From NCBI GenBank assembly GCA_945881835.1, contig CAMCVP010000004.1, positions 95,813 to 159,812 of the forward strand: a stretch of DNA of 64,000 nucleotides. Reading direction: 5' to 3'. Of the stretch, positions 17,414 to 25,779 are shown in pieces. Each line of letters opens with the position of its first letter. The first letter of the stretch is position 1. The translations under genes and the position numbers were made by a program. The notes beneath the pieces are model-generated. The model searched no databases and had not been told where the DNA came from. It was given only the letters and a program-made list of their open reading frames with translations. This stretch comes from Chryseobacterium gleum (GTDB lineage Bacteria; Bacteroidota; Bacteroidia; Flavobacteriales_D; Sanyastnellaceae).

Positions 17414-18604
17414 ATGTACGGAAAAATGCAGGAACATTTGCAAAACGAACTCAATGGTATTCGTGAAGCTGGATTATTCAAGCGCGAGCGTATCATTACA
17501 ACTCCTCAGTCGGCAGTAATTAAAACCACTGAAGGAAAAGAGGTTTTGAATTTTTGTTCGAACAATTACCTTGGTCTTTCAAGTCACCCAGATGTTTTGG
17601 AAGCAGCAAAGGCGACCATAGACTCGCACGGGTTTGGGATGTCGAGTGTTCGTTTCATTTGTGGAACACAAGACATTCACAAAACGCTTGAACAAAAACT
17701 TTCAGACTTCCTTCACACGGAAGATACCATTCTTTACGCTGCAGCATTTGATGCGAACGGTGGAGTTTTCGAACCGTTATTGAATGAGCAAGATGCAATC
17801 ATTTCAGATGAATTGAATCACGCTTCCATTATCGACGGAGTGCGTTTGTGCAAAGCACAACGTTACCGTTACAAGAACAACGACATGGCAGATTTGGAAG
17901 AGCAGCTGAAAGCCGCTTCTGGAGCGCGTTTCAAGTTGATTGTTACTGATGGAGTTTTCTCAATGGATGGCTATGTTGCTCAACTCGATAAGATTTGTGA
18001 TCTAGCAGATCAATACGGTGCAATGGTTATGGTAGACGAATGTCATGCTACCGGATTCATCGGAAAAACAGGTAGAGGAACAATAGAATTGAAAAACGTT
18101 TTAGGTCGCGTAGATATCATTACCGGTACTTTAGGTAAGGCATTGGGCGGTGCAATGGGTGGATTCACCAGCGGAAGAAAAGAGATTATCGAATTGCTTC
18201 GTCAACGTTCAAGACCCTATTTGTTTTCCAATTCACTTGCTCCTTCTATCGTTGGTGCATCCATTGCGGTAATGGATATGCTTAGCGCTTCTTCAGACTT
18301 ACGCGATAAACTTGAAGCGAACATCAATCGCTTTAAAGCAGGAATTAAAGCTGCCGGATTCGATATTAAGGACGGTGACAGTGCAATTGTTCCGGTTATG
18401 TTGTACGATGCGAAGTTGGCACAAGACTTCGCAGATGCATTGTTGCAAGAAGGCATCTATGTGATTGGATTTTTCTATCCAGTTGTTGCAAAAGGTCAAG
18501 CACGTATTCGCGTTCAATTGAGCGCGGGACATGAGTTCGAGCACATTGATAAGGCAGTTGAGGCATTTACTAAAGTGGGTAAAGCGCTAAACGTGATTCA
18601 ATAA
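17414..18604 (+). CDS. kbl: 2-amino-3-ketobutyrate CoA ligase (glycine C-acetyltransferase)
   Basis: 396 aa from ATG 17414; the ORF-track start is a TTG three codons earlier, and E. coli Kbl (398 aa) aligns with MYGKMQEHL. This PLP-dependent alpha-oxoamine synthase cleaves 2-amino-3-oxobutyrate with CoA to glycine and acetyl-CoA in threonine catabolism. The PLP lysine is in [13 protein letters not shown] near 240, and [17 protein letters not shown] holds the conserved Asp and His. Related family members (BioF, serine palmitoyltransferase) are less likely given the [12 protein letters not shown]-terminus. No threonine dehydrogenase gene is adjacent. It starts 11 nt after rnc. Confidence 0.9.
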   Translation: MYGKMQEHLQNELNGIREAGLFKRERIITTPQSAVIKTTEGKEVLNFCSNNYLGLSSHPDVLEAAKATIDSHGFGMSSVRFICGTQDIHKTLEQKLSDFLHTEDTILYAAAFDANGGVFEPLLNEQDAIISDELNHASIIDGVRLCKAQRYRYKNNDMADLEEQLKAASGARFKLIVTDGVFSMDGYVAQLDKICDLADQYGAMVMVDECHATGFIGKTGRGTIELKNVLGRVDIITGTLGKALGGAMGGFTSGRKEIIELLRQRSRPYLFSNSLAPSIVGASIAVMDMLSASSDLRDKLEANINRFKAGIKAAGFDIKDGDSAIVPVMLYDAKLAQDFADALLQEGIYVIGFFYPVVAKGQARIRVQLSAGHEFEHIDKAVEAFTKVGKALNVIQ

Positions 18605-18606
18605 TT

Positions 18607-19644
18607 ATGTCGAAATATTTAATCGTAGGACAAGGGCTAGCAGGAACACTGCTAGCCTTTTCTCTTCTTGAAAAAGGAGAAGAAGTTTTAATTGCCGACG
18701 ATTATAAGCATGCCTCTGCTTCACAAGTAGCAGCGGGTATGTGGAATCCGGTTACCTTCAAAAGACTTGCTGCGTCTTGGTTAGCGAAGGAAATGCTTGA
18801 AGAGATGAATCTGACTTTTCGAAAGTTGGAAGATCAACTTCAAACGAAGTTTTTTCATACGCTTCCAGTTGCTAGAATTTTCAATTCAATTCAAGATGCT
18901 AATTTTTGGGATGAAAAATCGGATCATCCTGAAGTTGGGCGATACCTTTCCGCACGCTCAAATAAAAGCATTCAAGAAAATTTCAATTCTCCATTTGGAA
19001 ATAGCGAGGTCAATGAATGCGGCTGGTTGAATGTTCCCTTGTTCCGCGAAGCTGCAAGAAATTATTTCCTTCAGCATGGAAATTTTATCCAAGATTCTGT
19101 GGAAGAAAGCGATATTCAGTTTCATGAAAGTGGACTTCGTTGGAAGGAAATGGCGTTCGATAAAGTTATTCTGTGCACAGGTATAGGGGTTAATAAATGG
19201 AACGGATTGCAAGATTTGGATCTTATTCCGAATCACGGACAAGTGTTGGACTTGCACATTGAAGATTTGGATTTGGATGTGATTGCTAATTTCGGTCAGT
19301 TTTTACTTCCCTATGGAAATGGAAAATTCCGTTTAGGCGCGACCTACGATTGGAATGAAGTACCTGACGAGCCGACCAAAGAGGCCTGTGAGTTTTTACT
19401 TTCGGAATTGAAGTTGCGCTTGAATAAGGACGTTGTGATTGAAAGTCAAAAGACGGGTTATCGTCCTACAACCCGCGATAGAAGACCACTTTTGGGATTT
19501 GCCAAGGGAAACAATAATCTTGCAGTTTTTGGTGGGTTGGGTTCAAAAGGAGTTCTTCTTGCACCATATTTCGCGCAATTATTTACGGCGGTGTTAACCG
19601 AAGGTGTCGCTATTCCTAAAGAAGTAAATTCCTTGCGATTCTAA
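18607..19644 (+). CDS. FAD-dependent oxidoreductase, DAO family
   Basis: 345 aa. The FAD-binding loop YLIVGQGLAGTLLAFSLLEKGEEVLIAD is at the extreme N-terminus, and the C-terminal cap motif TGYRPTTRDRRPLLG plus FGGLGSKGVLLAPY closes the FAD site. The family includes D-amino-acid and glycine oxidases; ThiO-like use cannot be shown because no thiamine genes are nearby. It begins 2 nt after kbl, suggesting joint expression, perhaps in glycine or amino-acid metabolism, but the substrate is unknown. A weak hairpin (AAGGT-5 nt-ACCTT, 19651-19665) follows the stop without a U-tract. Confidence 0.8.
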   Translation: MSKYLIVGQGLAGTLLAFSLLEKGEEVLIADDYKHASASQVAAGMWNPVTFKRLAASWLAKEMLEEMNLTFRKLEDQLQTKFFHTLPVARIFNSIQDANFWDEKSDHPEVGRYLSARSNKSIQENFNSPFGNSEVNECGWLNVPLFREAARNYFLQHGNFIQDSVEESDIQFHESGLRWKEMAFDKVILCTGIGVNKWNGLQDLDLIPNHGQVLDLHIEDLDLDVIANFGQFLLPYGNGKFRLGATYDWNEVPDEPTKEACEFLLSELKLRLNKDVVIESQKTGYRPTTRDRRPLLGFAKGNNNLAVFGGLGSKGVLLAPYFAQLFTAVLTEGVAIPKEVNSLRF

Positions 19645-19699
19645 CAACTCAAGGTGAAGAACCTTTGATATTGAATTCAATTTATTCAATTAGTTCAGA

Positions 19700-19707
19700 T
19701 AGATTTG
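19700..19707 (+). promoter_or_regulatory. -7 promoter box of the YfiR-TPR-SpoIIE operon
   Basis: TAGATTTG matches TAnnTTTG exactly. It overlaps the TTG that the ORF track uses as a start, so translation must begin at the downstream ATG 19732. That gives a leader of roughly 20 nt. No TTG lies at the optimal -33 spacing. Confidence 0.6.
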
Positions 19708-19731
19708 TTATGCGCCTCAAAAGTGCACAGA

Positions 19732-20250
19732 ATGAAACGAATCTATTTACTTCTCTTGCTATTGGCGTCGAGCCATTGGATATTTGCACAGCAGATTGAC
19801 GAAGGTGACTCGCGCGCAATGATTCAAGCAAACTTCATTTATCAATTTGCAGTGAATAGCAACTGGCCTTTAGAAATGAAGAAGGGAAAATTTCTAATCG
19901 TAGTATATGGTAACGATGCAGTGTACAAGCATGTCTTGGAGAAATATGGAATGAAGCCAGTCGGCGCACAAACCATTGAAGTGCAGTCTTGGAGTGATTA
20001 TAAGCCGGGTGTTGGAAGTCAAATTGTTTTCGTCGATAAATCGAAAAAAGCGGATTTCGCTAAAGTTATAAAAGAGGTGAAGGGAAAGAGCACTCTCGTT
20101 GTCACGAATTGGGAAGGGGCTTTGGGCAGTGGAGCAGCCATTAATTTTAAATCAGTAGACAATTCTATTCGATATGAATTGAGTGAGGCGGCTTTATTGG
20201 AGAAGAAGATCACTCCAGGGAATAAAATTTTACAATGGAAAGTTCAATAG
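19732..20250 (+). CDS. YfiR/DUF4154-like periplasmic protein
   Basis: 172 aa from ATG 19732. A signal peptide is clear (KRIYLLLLLLASSHWIFA, cleavage before QQIDEGD). The mature part resembles YfiR/DUF4154: an N-terminal helix with IQANFIYQFAVNSNWP, a strand FLIVVYGND, then HVLEKYGMKPVGAQTIEVQSW, QIVFVDKSK and LVVTNWEGALGSGAAINF. In Pseudomonas, YfiR is the periplasmic brake on a membrane diguanylate cyclase. Here the neighbouring membrane output protein is a SpoIIE phosphatase, so a comparable ligand- or partner-sensing role is inferred. The next gene begins 1 nt after its stop. Confidence 0.75.
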   Translation: MKRIYLLLLLLASSHWIFAQQIDEGDSRAMIQANFIYQFAVNSNWPLEMKKGKFLIVVYGNDAVYKHVLEKYGMKPVGAQTIEVQSWSDYKPGVGSQIVFVDKSKKADFAKVIKEVKGKSTLVVTNWEGALGSGAAINFKSVDNSIRYELSEAALLEKKITPGNKILQWKVQ

Positions 20251-20251
20251 T

Positions 20252-21139
20252 ATGAAGCACACATTCTTACTTATTCTGATTTTGCTCGGTATTGCTCAAC
20301 GGAGCGAAGGTCAAGTGAATCCGCTGGTTGCTAAAGCAGCAGAGTTGTGCGACGAAAAGAAATACGATGAAGCTTTGGCTCAAATTGACGAAGGATTTAA
20401 ATCGGCCGACTTGAACACAGATGCGAATGCATGGTTTGTGAAGGGATTTATTCTGAAGGAACTATACAAGCAGAAAGAAGCCAATCAACGTCAAAGTAAT
20501 TATAGATTTCGCAGTGTTGCCGCTTTGAAAAAAGCACGTGAATTCGATGCGAATTTAGAATTTGCTTCGAACATAGACGCGGCCTTACAATACATTGCTT
20601 TCACCTATTTCAACGATGCAGTTTTGCGTTCAGCGGAAATGAATAGCGAATCGGAAAATGAGCCTCTGGATTTATTCAAAAAATTCGAAGAGTTGTTCAA
20701 GGGGTCAGAGTCAGAGTTAAAGGATTTGAAAGTTGAGTTCAACAGTAAAATGGCGGAAGGCCATTATCGAAATTGGATTATCAATACGGAAGACAATCAC
20801 CATTACGCCATGTGCCTTGAATATTATTCGAAGGTGTTGGCGTTTGACAGTCGCAATTGCACGGCTAACTTAAACATGGCTATTGTAAACTACAATCAAG
20901 GAGTTTATATGATTCGCAAGATTGGTGCGCAAACAGACATGATGGATCTGATCGCAATTCAAGATGAAAGCGTGAAGAAATTCAAATCAGCTATACCCTT
21001 CGCACAGCAAGCGTTTGCTTCATGCACGCCGTCTTCAACAAACTACAAAGTGCTCATGTTTGTAAACAGAGCATTGGGTAGAGAAGAGGAATATCTGCGT
21101 TTAAAGAAAGAGTCCGAGAAAAAATTCAAATCCAATTAA
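20252..21139 (+). CDS. Secreted TPR-like protein
   Basis: 295 aa from ATG 20252; the ORF-track start lies inside the previous gene. Signal peptide KHTFLLILILLGIAQRSEG, then helical repeats resembling tetratricopeptides (AAELCDEKKYDEALAQIDEGF, FKSAIPFAQQAFASC). Pairing of Ala and bulky residues in about 34-residue units supports an alpha-solenoid. It probably forms a periplasmic protein-protein platform between the YfiR-like protein and the sensor domain of the phosphatase that follows. It has no enzymatic motif and the family name is not certain. Confidence 0.65.
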   Translation: MKHTFLLILILLGIAQRSEGQVNPLVAKAAELCDEKKYDEALAQIDEGFKSADLNTDANAWFVKGFILKELYKQKEANQRQSNYRFRSVAALKKAREFDANLEFASNIDAALQYIAFTYFNDAVLRSAEMNSESENEPLDLFKKFEELFKGSESELKDLKVEFNSKMAEGHYRNWIINTEDNHHYAMCLEYYSKVLAFDSRNCTANLNMAIVNYNQGVYMIRKIGAQTDMMDLIAIQDESVKKFKSAIPFAQQAFASCTPSSTNYKVLMFVNRALGREEEYLRLKKESEKKFKSN

Positions 21140-21148
21140 TTGATCTCC

Positions 21149-22615
21149 ATGAATTGGTTCTTCAACAAGAAGTATCGACTGGGATTTGGTTTTGGAGCAA
21201 TCATTTTCGTTGTTGCGGGAACATTGGTCATGACCATGATCACGCTTCAACGCAGCCGAGATATCAATCGGAAGATTAACGATAAATATGTCCCGTCAAT
21301 AGGTCGATTGCAGGATCTAGAGAGTTTCACACTGCGCTCGAAAGATTTAATTAAAGAATGGGCTTTTGTTCAGCGTGTAGAAGAGGATCTTCATCGAAAA
21401 GAAATGACCGCGATTAGCGACAGTTCTCTCTTAAAATCGTGGGCGCGACTCAAAGCGGTGAAAGGCAATTTCAACCCTGAAGAACAGAAACGATTAGACT
21501 CGCTGGAAGTTAAGGTTAGCGAGATGTTGATTCAGTTTAAAGCTGTTCAGCATCTCTTACCCACCTTCGACAGTTACAGTAATCCAATTGCATTAATGGA
21601 AGCTGAATCTTATTTCATTGAAGGAAGTGGAATTCCATTGGTGGTTGAACAAGCAGAGACTATTCTCAATGATTTGCGCAAGAAGCAGACAGAGCGAATG
21701 AATGCGGAAATTGAAGAGATGAATGTTCAGTTTTCGAGGTTGACAGGAGTGTTGGTTGTGGTTTCGTTGTTCGTCTTATTTGCGGGAATTGCAATCGCTT
21801 ATTTCACTACGAAGTTGCGAAAGCAGAAAGAGGAATCTGAAGTCCAAAAGGAGCAATTGAATTTGTTGTACCGCGATTTAACAGATAGTATCAACTACGC
21901 GCAACGACTTCAAAATACAATCCTACCAAACATTGGAGCAGTAAGGCAGATTTTCAATAAGAGTTTCGTTTTTTATGTTCCGAAGGCCGTTGTAAGCGGC
22001 GATTTTTATTGGTTTAAAAATGTGGGTGGAAGAAAACTCTTTGCTGCGGCTGATTGCACGGGACATGGTGTTCCAGGGGCCTTCATGAGTTTGGTGGGTC
22101 ATAACTTTTTGAATCACGTGACCAAGGTGTTTCTTGACCCTTCACAGATTTTGAACAATGTCAATCGTTTGGGAACGGAAGTACTTCGAAACAACAACAA
22201 CGGTGTTCGCGACGGGATGGACATTGCTTTGTGTGCAATTGATGAGAAGGAGTTGATGTTAGAATATTGCGGCGCGAACATTCCGCTATATGTCGTTCGA
22301 AAGAATGAACTCATTGAATTGGCTCCTACCAAGCGAAGCATTGGTACCTTTGGAGAGCGCGGCGAAACCTTTGAAACGCAAAAGTTTCAGTTGGAAAAAA
22401 ACGACATGGTTTACGCTTGCAGCGATGGATATGCCGATCAATTCGGTGAGGCGAATAACAAGAAATTCATGCGCAAGCGCTTCAAAGAAATACTTGCATC
22501 TATTTCAATTCAAGAAATAGATGCACAAGAAAAAACCCTTCACGAAACGTTTAACGCTTGGAAGGGTTCTATGGAGCAAACCGATGACCTATTGGTGATC
22601 GGTATTCGAATCTAA
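21149..22615 (+). CDS. Membrane PP2C/SpoIIE-type serine phosphatase with extracytoplasmic sensor domain
   Basis: 488 aa from ATG 21149 (TTG 21140 in the track). A first membrane segment at about 10-32 (FGFGAIIFVVAGTLVMTMI) is followed by a helical extracytoplasmic domain of about 170 residues, a second membrane span LTGVLVVVSLFVLFAGIAIAYF, a coiled linker KQKEESEVQKEQLNLL and the phase-setting helix SINYAQRLQNTILPN common before Bacteroidota output domains. The SpoIIE domain follows, with metal-binding Asp in VSGDFYWF, ADCTGHGVPGAFMS, DGMDIALCAID, ACSDGYADQFG and TDDLLVIGI. It dephosphorylates a serine on a cytoplasmic partner, typically an anti-sigma antagonist, which is not encoded nearby. 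Last gene of the operon, 3 nt from the convergent usp gene. Confidence 0.85.
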   Translation: MNWFFNKKYRLGFGFGAIIFVVAGTLVMTMITLQRSRDINRKINDKYVPSIGRLQDLESFTLRSKDLIKEWAFVQRVEEDLHRKEMTAISDSSLLKSWARLKAVKGNFNPEEQKRLDSLEVKVSEMLIQFKAVQHLLPTFDSYSNPIALMEAESYFIEGSGIPLVVEQAETILNDLRKKQTERMNAEIEEMNVQFSRLTGVLVVVSLFVLFAGIAIAYFTTKLRKQKEESEVQKEQLNLLYRDLTDSINYAQRLQNTILPNIGAVRQIFNKSFVFYVPKAVVSGDFYWFKNVGGRKLFAAADCTGHGVPGAFMSLVGHNFLNHVTKVFLDPSQILNNVNRLGTEVLRNNNNGVRDGMDIALCAIDEKELMLEYCGANIPLYVVRKNELIELAPTKRSIGTFGERGETFETQKFQLEKNDMVYACSDGYADQFGEANNKKFMRKRFKEILASISIQEIDAQEKTLHETFNAWKGSMEQTDDLLVIGIRI

Positions 22616-22618
22616 TTT

Positions 22619-23458
22619 TTACGAAGCAAGGCTTGAACGATCGGCAACATATGTGTCAACCGGGTTCACGCACAACACAGGGATTTGAGCATCATTTGTA
22701 ATGACTTGCTGCTCGTAACTCGAGTTGAATACATTCAACAATGAACTTTCGTAGAAATTCATAATGCAAATCAAATCCGCTTCAACTGCCGCTGAGTATT
22801 TCAATAATGACTTCACGAAAGAACCTTCAGACTTCGTTTCAGTAATTTCAACTTCAACAGGTATATTCTTTGAGGTCAAATATTCAACGGCGTAATTTAA
22901 ATTTCGATCCAATTGATTTTTCAAAAACTCATCGGTTTCATTCGGTGAAATTAAATACACTTTTGAGTTGAAATACTTAGCCACATCGCGCACTGCGCTT
23001 AACTTCTGCTTCGTTTCTTTGTGAAGATCTAGAGGCACAACCAAGCGATGGTAACCGTGTGGACGTATGTTTCTCTCTTGAACGACAATAAATGGAATTG
23101 AACTTTCTGTTACAATTTTTAATGCACGACTGCCTGTCATGAATTGCAGGCCTCTAGCGCCATGCGTTCCCATGATAATTAACGCTGCATCCATTTCTGT
23201 TGCCGCCTTATCAATGTCTTCAAAGATGTTTCCAATGCGAACATGGGTGTGAATTTCAACGCCACTTTCAACGCGAATACGATCCTTTAACGAATCTATT
23301 TTCAAGCGCGCTTCAGCCACTTGTTTTTTGTTTTCTACAATATGAATAAGGTGAATATCGGCAAGAATGGTTTTGCCCATTAATAGCGCATGTTCAATAG
23401 CTATGTCACTCACCTTGGTGAAATCTACTGGCACTAAAATTTTCTTAGAAAATCCCAT
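22619..23458 (-). CDS. Tandem universal stress protein (UspA family)
   Basis: 279 aa formed by two Usp domains. Domain 1 (about 1-145) keeps the ATP-binding signature GTHGARGLQFMTGSRA and the closing strand IPFIVVQ. Domain 2 (about 150-270) has the fold (HRLVVPLDLH to AQIPVLCVNP), but its glycine signature is replaced by MNFYESSLLNVFNSSYEQ, so nucleotide binding there is doubtful. It is a cytosolic stress protein of unknown partner. It has its own promoter box (23473-23480). It ends 3 nt from the convergent phosphatase gene without a visible terminator hairpin. Confidence 0.88.
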   Translation of the reverse strand: MGFSKKILVPVDFTKVSDIAIEHALLMGKTILADIHLIHIVENKKQVAEARLKIDSLKDRIRVESGVEIHTHVRIGNIFEDIDKAATEMDAALIIMGTHGARGLQFMTGSRALKIVTESSIPFIVVQERNIRPHGYHRLVVPLDLHKETKQKLSAVRDVAKYFNSKVYLISPNETDEFLKNQLDRNLNYAVEYLTSKNIPVEVEITETKSEGSFVKSLLKYSAAVEADLICIMNFYESSLLNVFNSSYEQQVITNDAQIPVLCVNPVDTYVADRSSLAS

Positions 23459-23472
23459 ATAAGTATTTTTTG

Positions 23473-23480
23473 CAAAGGTA
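23473..23480 (-). promoter_or_regulatory. usp -7 promoter box (minus strand)
   Basis: Read on the minus strand this is TACCTTTG, an exact TAnnTTTG match, ending 14 nt before the usp ATG at 23458. It lies between the hydrolase stop and usp, so usp can be transcribed separately from pdxJ. No well-placed -33 TTG is visible. Confidence 0.6.
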
Positions 23481-23493
23481 AACCAATTGAGGC

Positions 23494-24264
23494 CTAACCA
23501 TGAAGACTAAAATAGAGTACTTCTTGGAAAAAGAAAGCGGGTGATTCTGCATGGGGCCAATGCCCTGAATTCTTCACTTCGGTGATTTGAATTTTCGGGA
23601 AATAGCGCTCCAGTTCACTTGCATCTTCCTTCAAAATATAATTTGAAAGTTCACCTTTAATGAACATGGCAGGCACGTTAACAGCAGTGTGCAGCGGAAC
23701 AGCACTCAGAATTTCATCGATATGATTTTCCAACGCATCTAGGTTGAAGCGCCATGCCAGTTTCCCAGGTTCTTGCCAATACAGGTTTTTCAGTAAGAAC
23801 AACTGAGTGGCATTGTCAACTTCCGAATTCCCAAGAATTTCTTCTGCTTCAGATCTCGAGTGAATGTGGTCAAGTGGAATGGAGCGAAGCGCTTTAAAAA
23901 CAACATCGTGATGTCTCGGATACTGCTTCAGACCCATATCAACCACAATCAACTTTTCTATCAAAAATTCTAATTCTTGAGCAACGTGCATTACCGTCTT
24001 TCCACCCATGCTATGTCCCAAGAGAATCACATCGCGAAGGTTTTCTGAAGCAATAAGATCAATAGCGTCATCTCGCATCAGTTGATAGTTCATTTCATTG
24101 GAATGAAACGACCTCCCATGATTGCGCTGGTCAATGGTGTACACACAAAACCCGTGCTCAGCCCAATTTTTCGCATGTGTGGTCCAGTTGTCTCCAGAGC
24201 CAAACAGGCCATGAAAAATGAGCAGAGGTTTGCCTTCCCCGTATTTATTGAAGTGTAAATTCAT
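23494..24264 (-). CDS. Alpha/beta-fold hydrolase (YbfF/ABHD11-like)
   Basis: 256 aa from ATG 24264; the 27 extra residues of the ORF track come from TTG or read-through of pdxJ sequence. Oxyanion-side motif LLIFHGLFGSGDNW, DQRNHGRS, nucleophile Ser in LLGHSMGGKTVMHVA near 93, and catalytic His in NSGHWPHAESP near the C-terminus. Together these match the YbfF/ABHD11 esterase group, which cleaves acyl-CoA or small ester substrates. It begins 1 nt after the pdxJ stop, so it is co-transcribed with it. The substrate is unknown. Confidence 0.87.
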   Translation of the reverse strand: MNLHFNKYGEGKPLLIFHGLFGSGDNWTTHAKNWAEHGFCVYTIDQRNHGRSFHSNEMNYQLMRDDAIDLIASENLRDVILLGHSMGGKTVMHVAQELEFLIEKLIVVDMGLKQYPRHHDVVFKALRSIPLDHIHSRSEAEEILGNSEVDNATQLFLLKNLYWQEPGKLAWRFNLDALENHIDEILSAVPLHTAVNVPAMFIKGELSNYILKEDASELERYFPKIQITEVKNSGHWPHAESPAFFFQEVLYFSLHG

Positions 24265-24265
24265 T

Positions 24266-24979
24266 TTACAGCAATTCGTTTTTATACATCTGCACGGTAT
24301 TTTCCAATCCGAAATACAAGGCATCTGAAATGAGCGCATGCCCAATGGAAACCTCGTCGAGATATGGAACTTGCTGTGCGAAGTATTTCAAGTTTTCCAA
24401 ATTCAAATCATGACCAGCATTAATTCCCAGGCCTTCTGCATGCGCAGCTTTGGCCGCTTCAACAAAAGGTGCAACCGCATTTTCTTTATTTGTTGAATAA
24501 CCTACAGCATAGCTTTCGGTGTACAATTCAACACGGTCTGTGCCGGTAGCAGCGGCTTTCGACATAAGGGCAGGATTGGCTTCCATGAAAATACTGACAC
24601 GCATTCCATGTGAGTGAAGTTCTTTCACAACGTTAGATAAAAATTCAAAATGTGTATCCACGTCCCATCCTGCATTCGACGTAATCGCATCAGGCGCGTC
24701 GGGCACAAGAGTGACCTGATGCGGTTTCGATTGAATAACCAACGCAATGAAATCGGGGGTAGGATACCCTTCTACATTGAATTCGGTTTTTACAATATGT
24801 TTTAAAGCGGGAACATCGGCGTAGCGAATGTGTCGTTCATCGGGTCTGGGATGAACGGTGATTCCGTCTGCTCCGAAGCGCTCAATGTTCTGCGCTGCCA
24901 CAATGACATCAGGCGTGTTTCCACCTCGAGCATTTCGAATAGTGGCGATTTTATTAATGTTTACGCTAAGTGCGATCAT
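24266..24979 (-). CDS. pdxJ: Pyridoxine 5'-phosphate synthase
   Basis: 237 aa from ATG 24979 ([20 protein letters not shown]), which aligns with known PdxJ N-termini; the track's extra 48 residues run into the divergent promoter region. TIM-barrel enzyme condensing 1-deoxyxylulose 5-phosphate with 3-amino-1-hydroxyacetone phosphate to form PNP, the last carbon-skeleton step of DXP-dependent vitamin B6 synthesis. Visible are [16 protein letters not shown], the catalytic Glu in [15 protein letters not shown] and GINAGHDLN. The divergent CBS gene starts 101 nt away. Confidence 0.95.
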   Translation of the reverse strand: MIALSVNINKIATIRNARGGNTPDVIVAAQNIERFGADGITVHPRPDERHIRYADVPALKHIVKTEFNVEGYPTPDFIALVIQSKPHQVTLVPDAPDAITSNAGWDVDTHFEFLSNVVKELHSHGMRVSIFMEANPALMSKAAATGTDRVELYTESYAVGYSTNKENAVAPFVEAAKAAHAEGLGINAGHDLNLENLKYFAQQVPYLDEVSIGHALISDALYFGLENTVQMYKNELL

Positions 24980-25031
24980 GTATTCAAAATTGGTTGTGCA
25001 AAACTCGGCAATATTCGAATTCAATTTCACG

Positions 25032-25060
25032 TTGTGGAACGAAAAATGAATGTACGTTTG
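25032..25060 (+). promoter_or_regulatory. Promoter of the CBS gene
   Basis: A TTG -33 element (25032-25034) is followed 18 nt later by TACGTTTG (25053-25060), an exact TAnnTTTG -7 box. The ATG at 25081 lies 20 nt after the box. It is the best two-element Bacteroidota promoter in this part of the window, and its position rules out the ORF-track start at 24970. Confidence 0.72.
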
Positions 25061-25080
25061 AACGTCCGTTAGAACAAGCC

Positions 25081-25740
25081 ATGAATAAAGCACTAAATTT
25101 AATATCGAAAGGCCTGCCTGCATTGAATCGCAGCGATTCGGCTATGAGCGTATTGAGTCTAATGGATGAACACCGAGTGAACGATTTACCCGTTGTTGAA
25201 AATGGCATTTACTTCGGATTAGCCAATGAAAGTGATTATTTGAACGCAGAGGTATTTCAAGGTGAGGTTCAGGAAGAGATGGTTTTATTGAAAGTGTCTG
25301 TTTTGCCTGAATCACATGTATTGGATGTTCTAAAGGCAATGAGTGAAAATGACATCACGGTGATTCCTGTTGTTGACGAGAAAGACAATTATTTGGGAAG
25401 TGTAACCTCTTCCGGTTTACTCGATCATTTGGCGGAAATGTTAGGTGTAATGCATGAGGGTGGAATTATTGTACTTCAGGTCATGGAACGTGACCACAGC
25501 ATTCAACAAATTGCAAGAATTATTGAAGAGAACAATGCAAAAATCTTGAGTCTCTCTGTGGCGCCTGCATCTGAGGGAAATCTTGAAATACACATTAAAA
25601 TTGACCTTCCCGATTTAAACCCTATTTTACAAAGTCTGGAACGATTCAACTACAATGTCCTAAGCAAATTTCAGTCGGCACAGTATGACGATGAGTTGAA
25701 GGATCGTTACGATGAACTCATGCGTTACTTGAATATGTAG
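25081..25740 (+). CDS. CBS-domain protein with ACT-like tail
   Basis: 219 aa from ATG 25081. Two CBS motifs (about 5-55 and 70-125: [29 protein letters not shown] and [32 protein letters not shown]) form a Bateman pair, probably binding an adenosine nucleotide. The C-terminal 85 residues ([29 protein letters not shown]) look like an ACT-type ligand domain. The layout resembles AcuB. It sits between pdxJ and nadK, a conserved Bacteroidota neighbourhood. A terminator hairpin overlaps its stop codon. Function unknown; a nucleotide-sensing role linked to NAD synthesis is a guess. Confidence 0.8.
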   Translation: MNKALNLISKGLPALNRSDSAMSVLSLMDEHRVNDLPVVENGIYFGLANESDYLNAEVFQGEVQEEMVLLKVSVLPESHVLDVLKAMSENDITVIPVVDEKDNYLGSVTSSGLLDHLAEMLGVMHEGGIIVLQVMERDHSIQQIARIIEENNAKILSLSVAPASEGNLEIHIKIDLPDLNPILQSLERFNYNVLSKFQSAQYDDELKDRYDELMRYLNM

Positions 25741-25771
25741 GGTTTCCTGAAAAACCCTACCTTTGTTTTTT
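25737..25771 (+). terminator. Rho-independent terminator after the CBS gene
   Basis: Perfect 9-bp stem (GTAGGGTTT / AAACCCTAC) with a 6-nt loop, followed by CTTTGTTTTTT. The left arm includes the stop codon TAG. The right arm and tail overlap the nadK -7 box. Confidence 0.8.
25758..25765 (+). promoter_or_regulatory. nadK -7 promoter box
   Basis: TACCTTTG, an exact TAnnTTTG match, built from the last bases of the terminator stem and the start of its T-tract. The nadK ATG is 14 nt after the box, predicting a leader of about ten nucleotides or less. Confidence 0.6.
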
Positions 25772-25779
25772 ACACAAAT

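Noticed and set aside
24970-25080. N-terminal extensions of pdxJ and the CBS protein suggested by the ORF track
   Set aside because: Both would overlap each other and the CBS promoter; family alignments start at ATG 24979 and ATG 25081.
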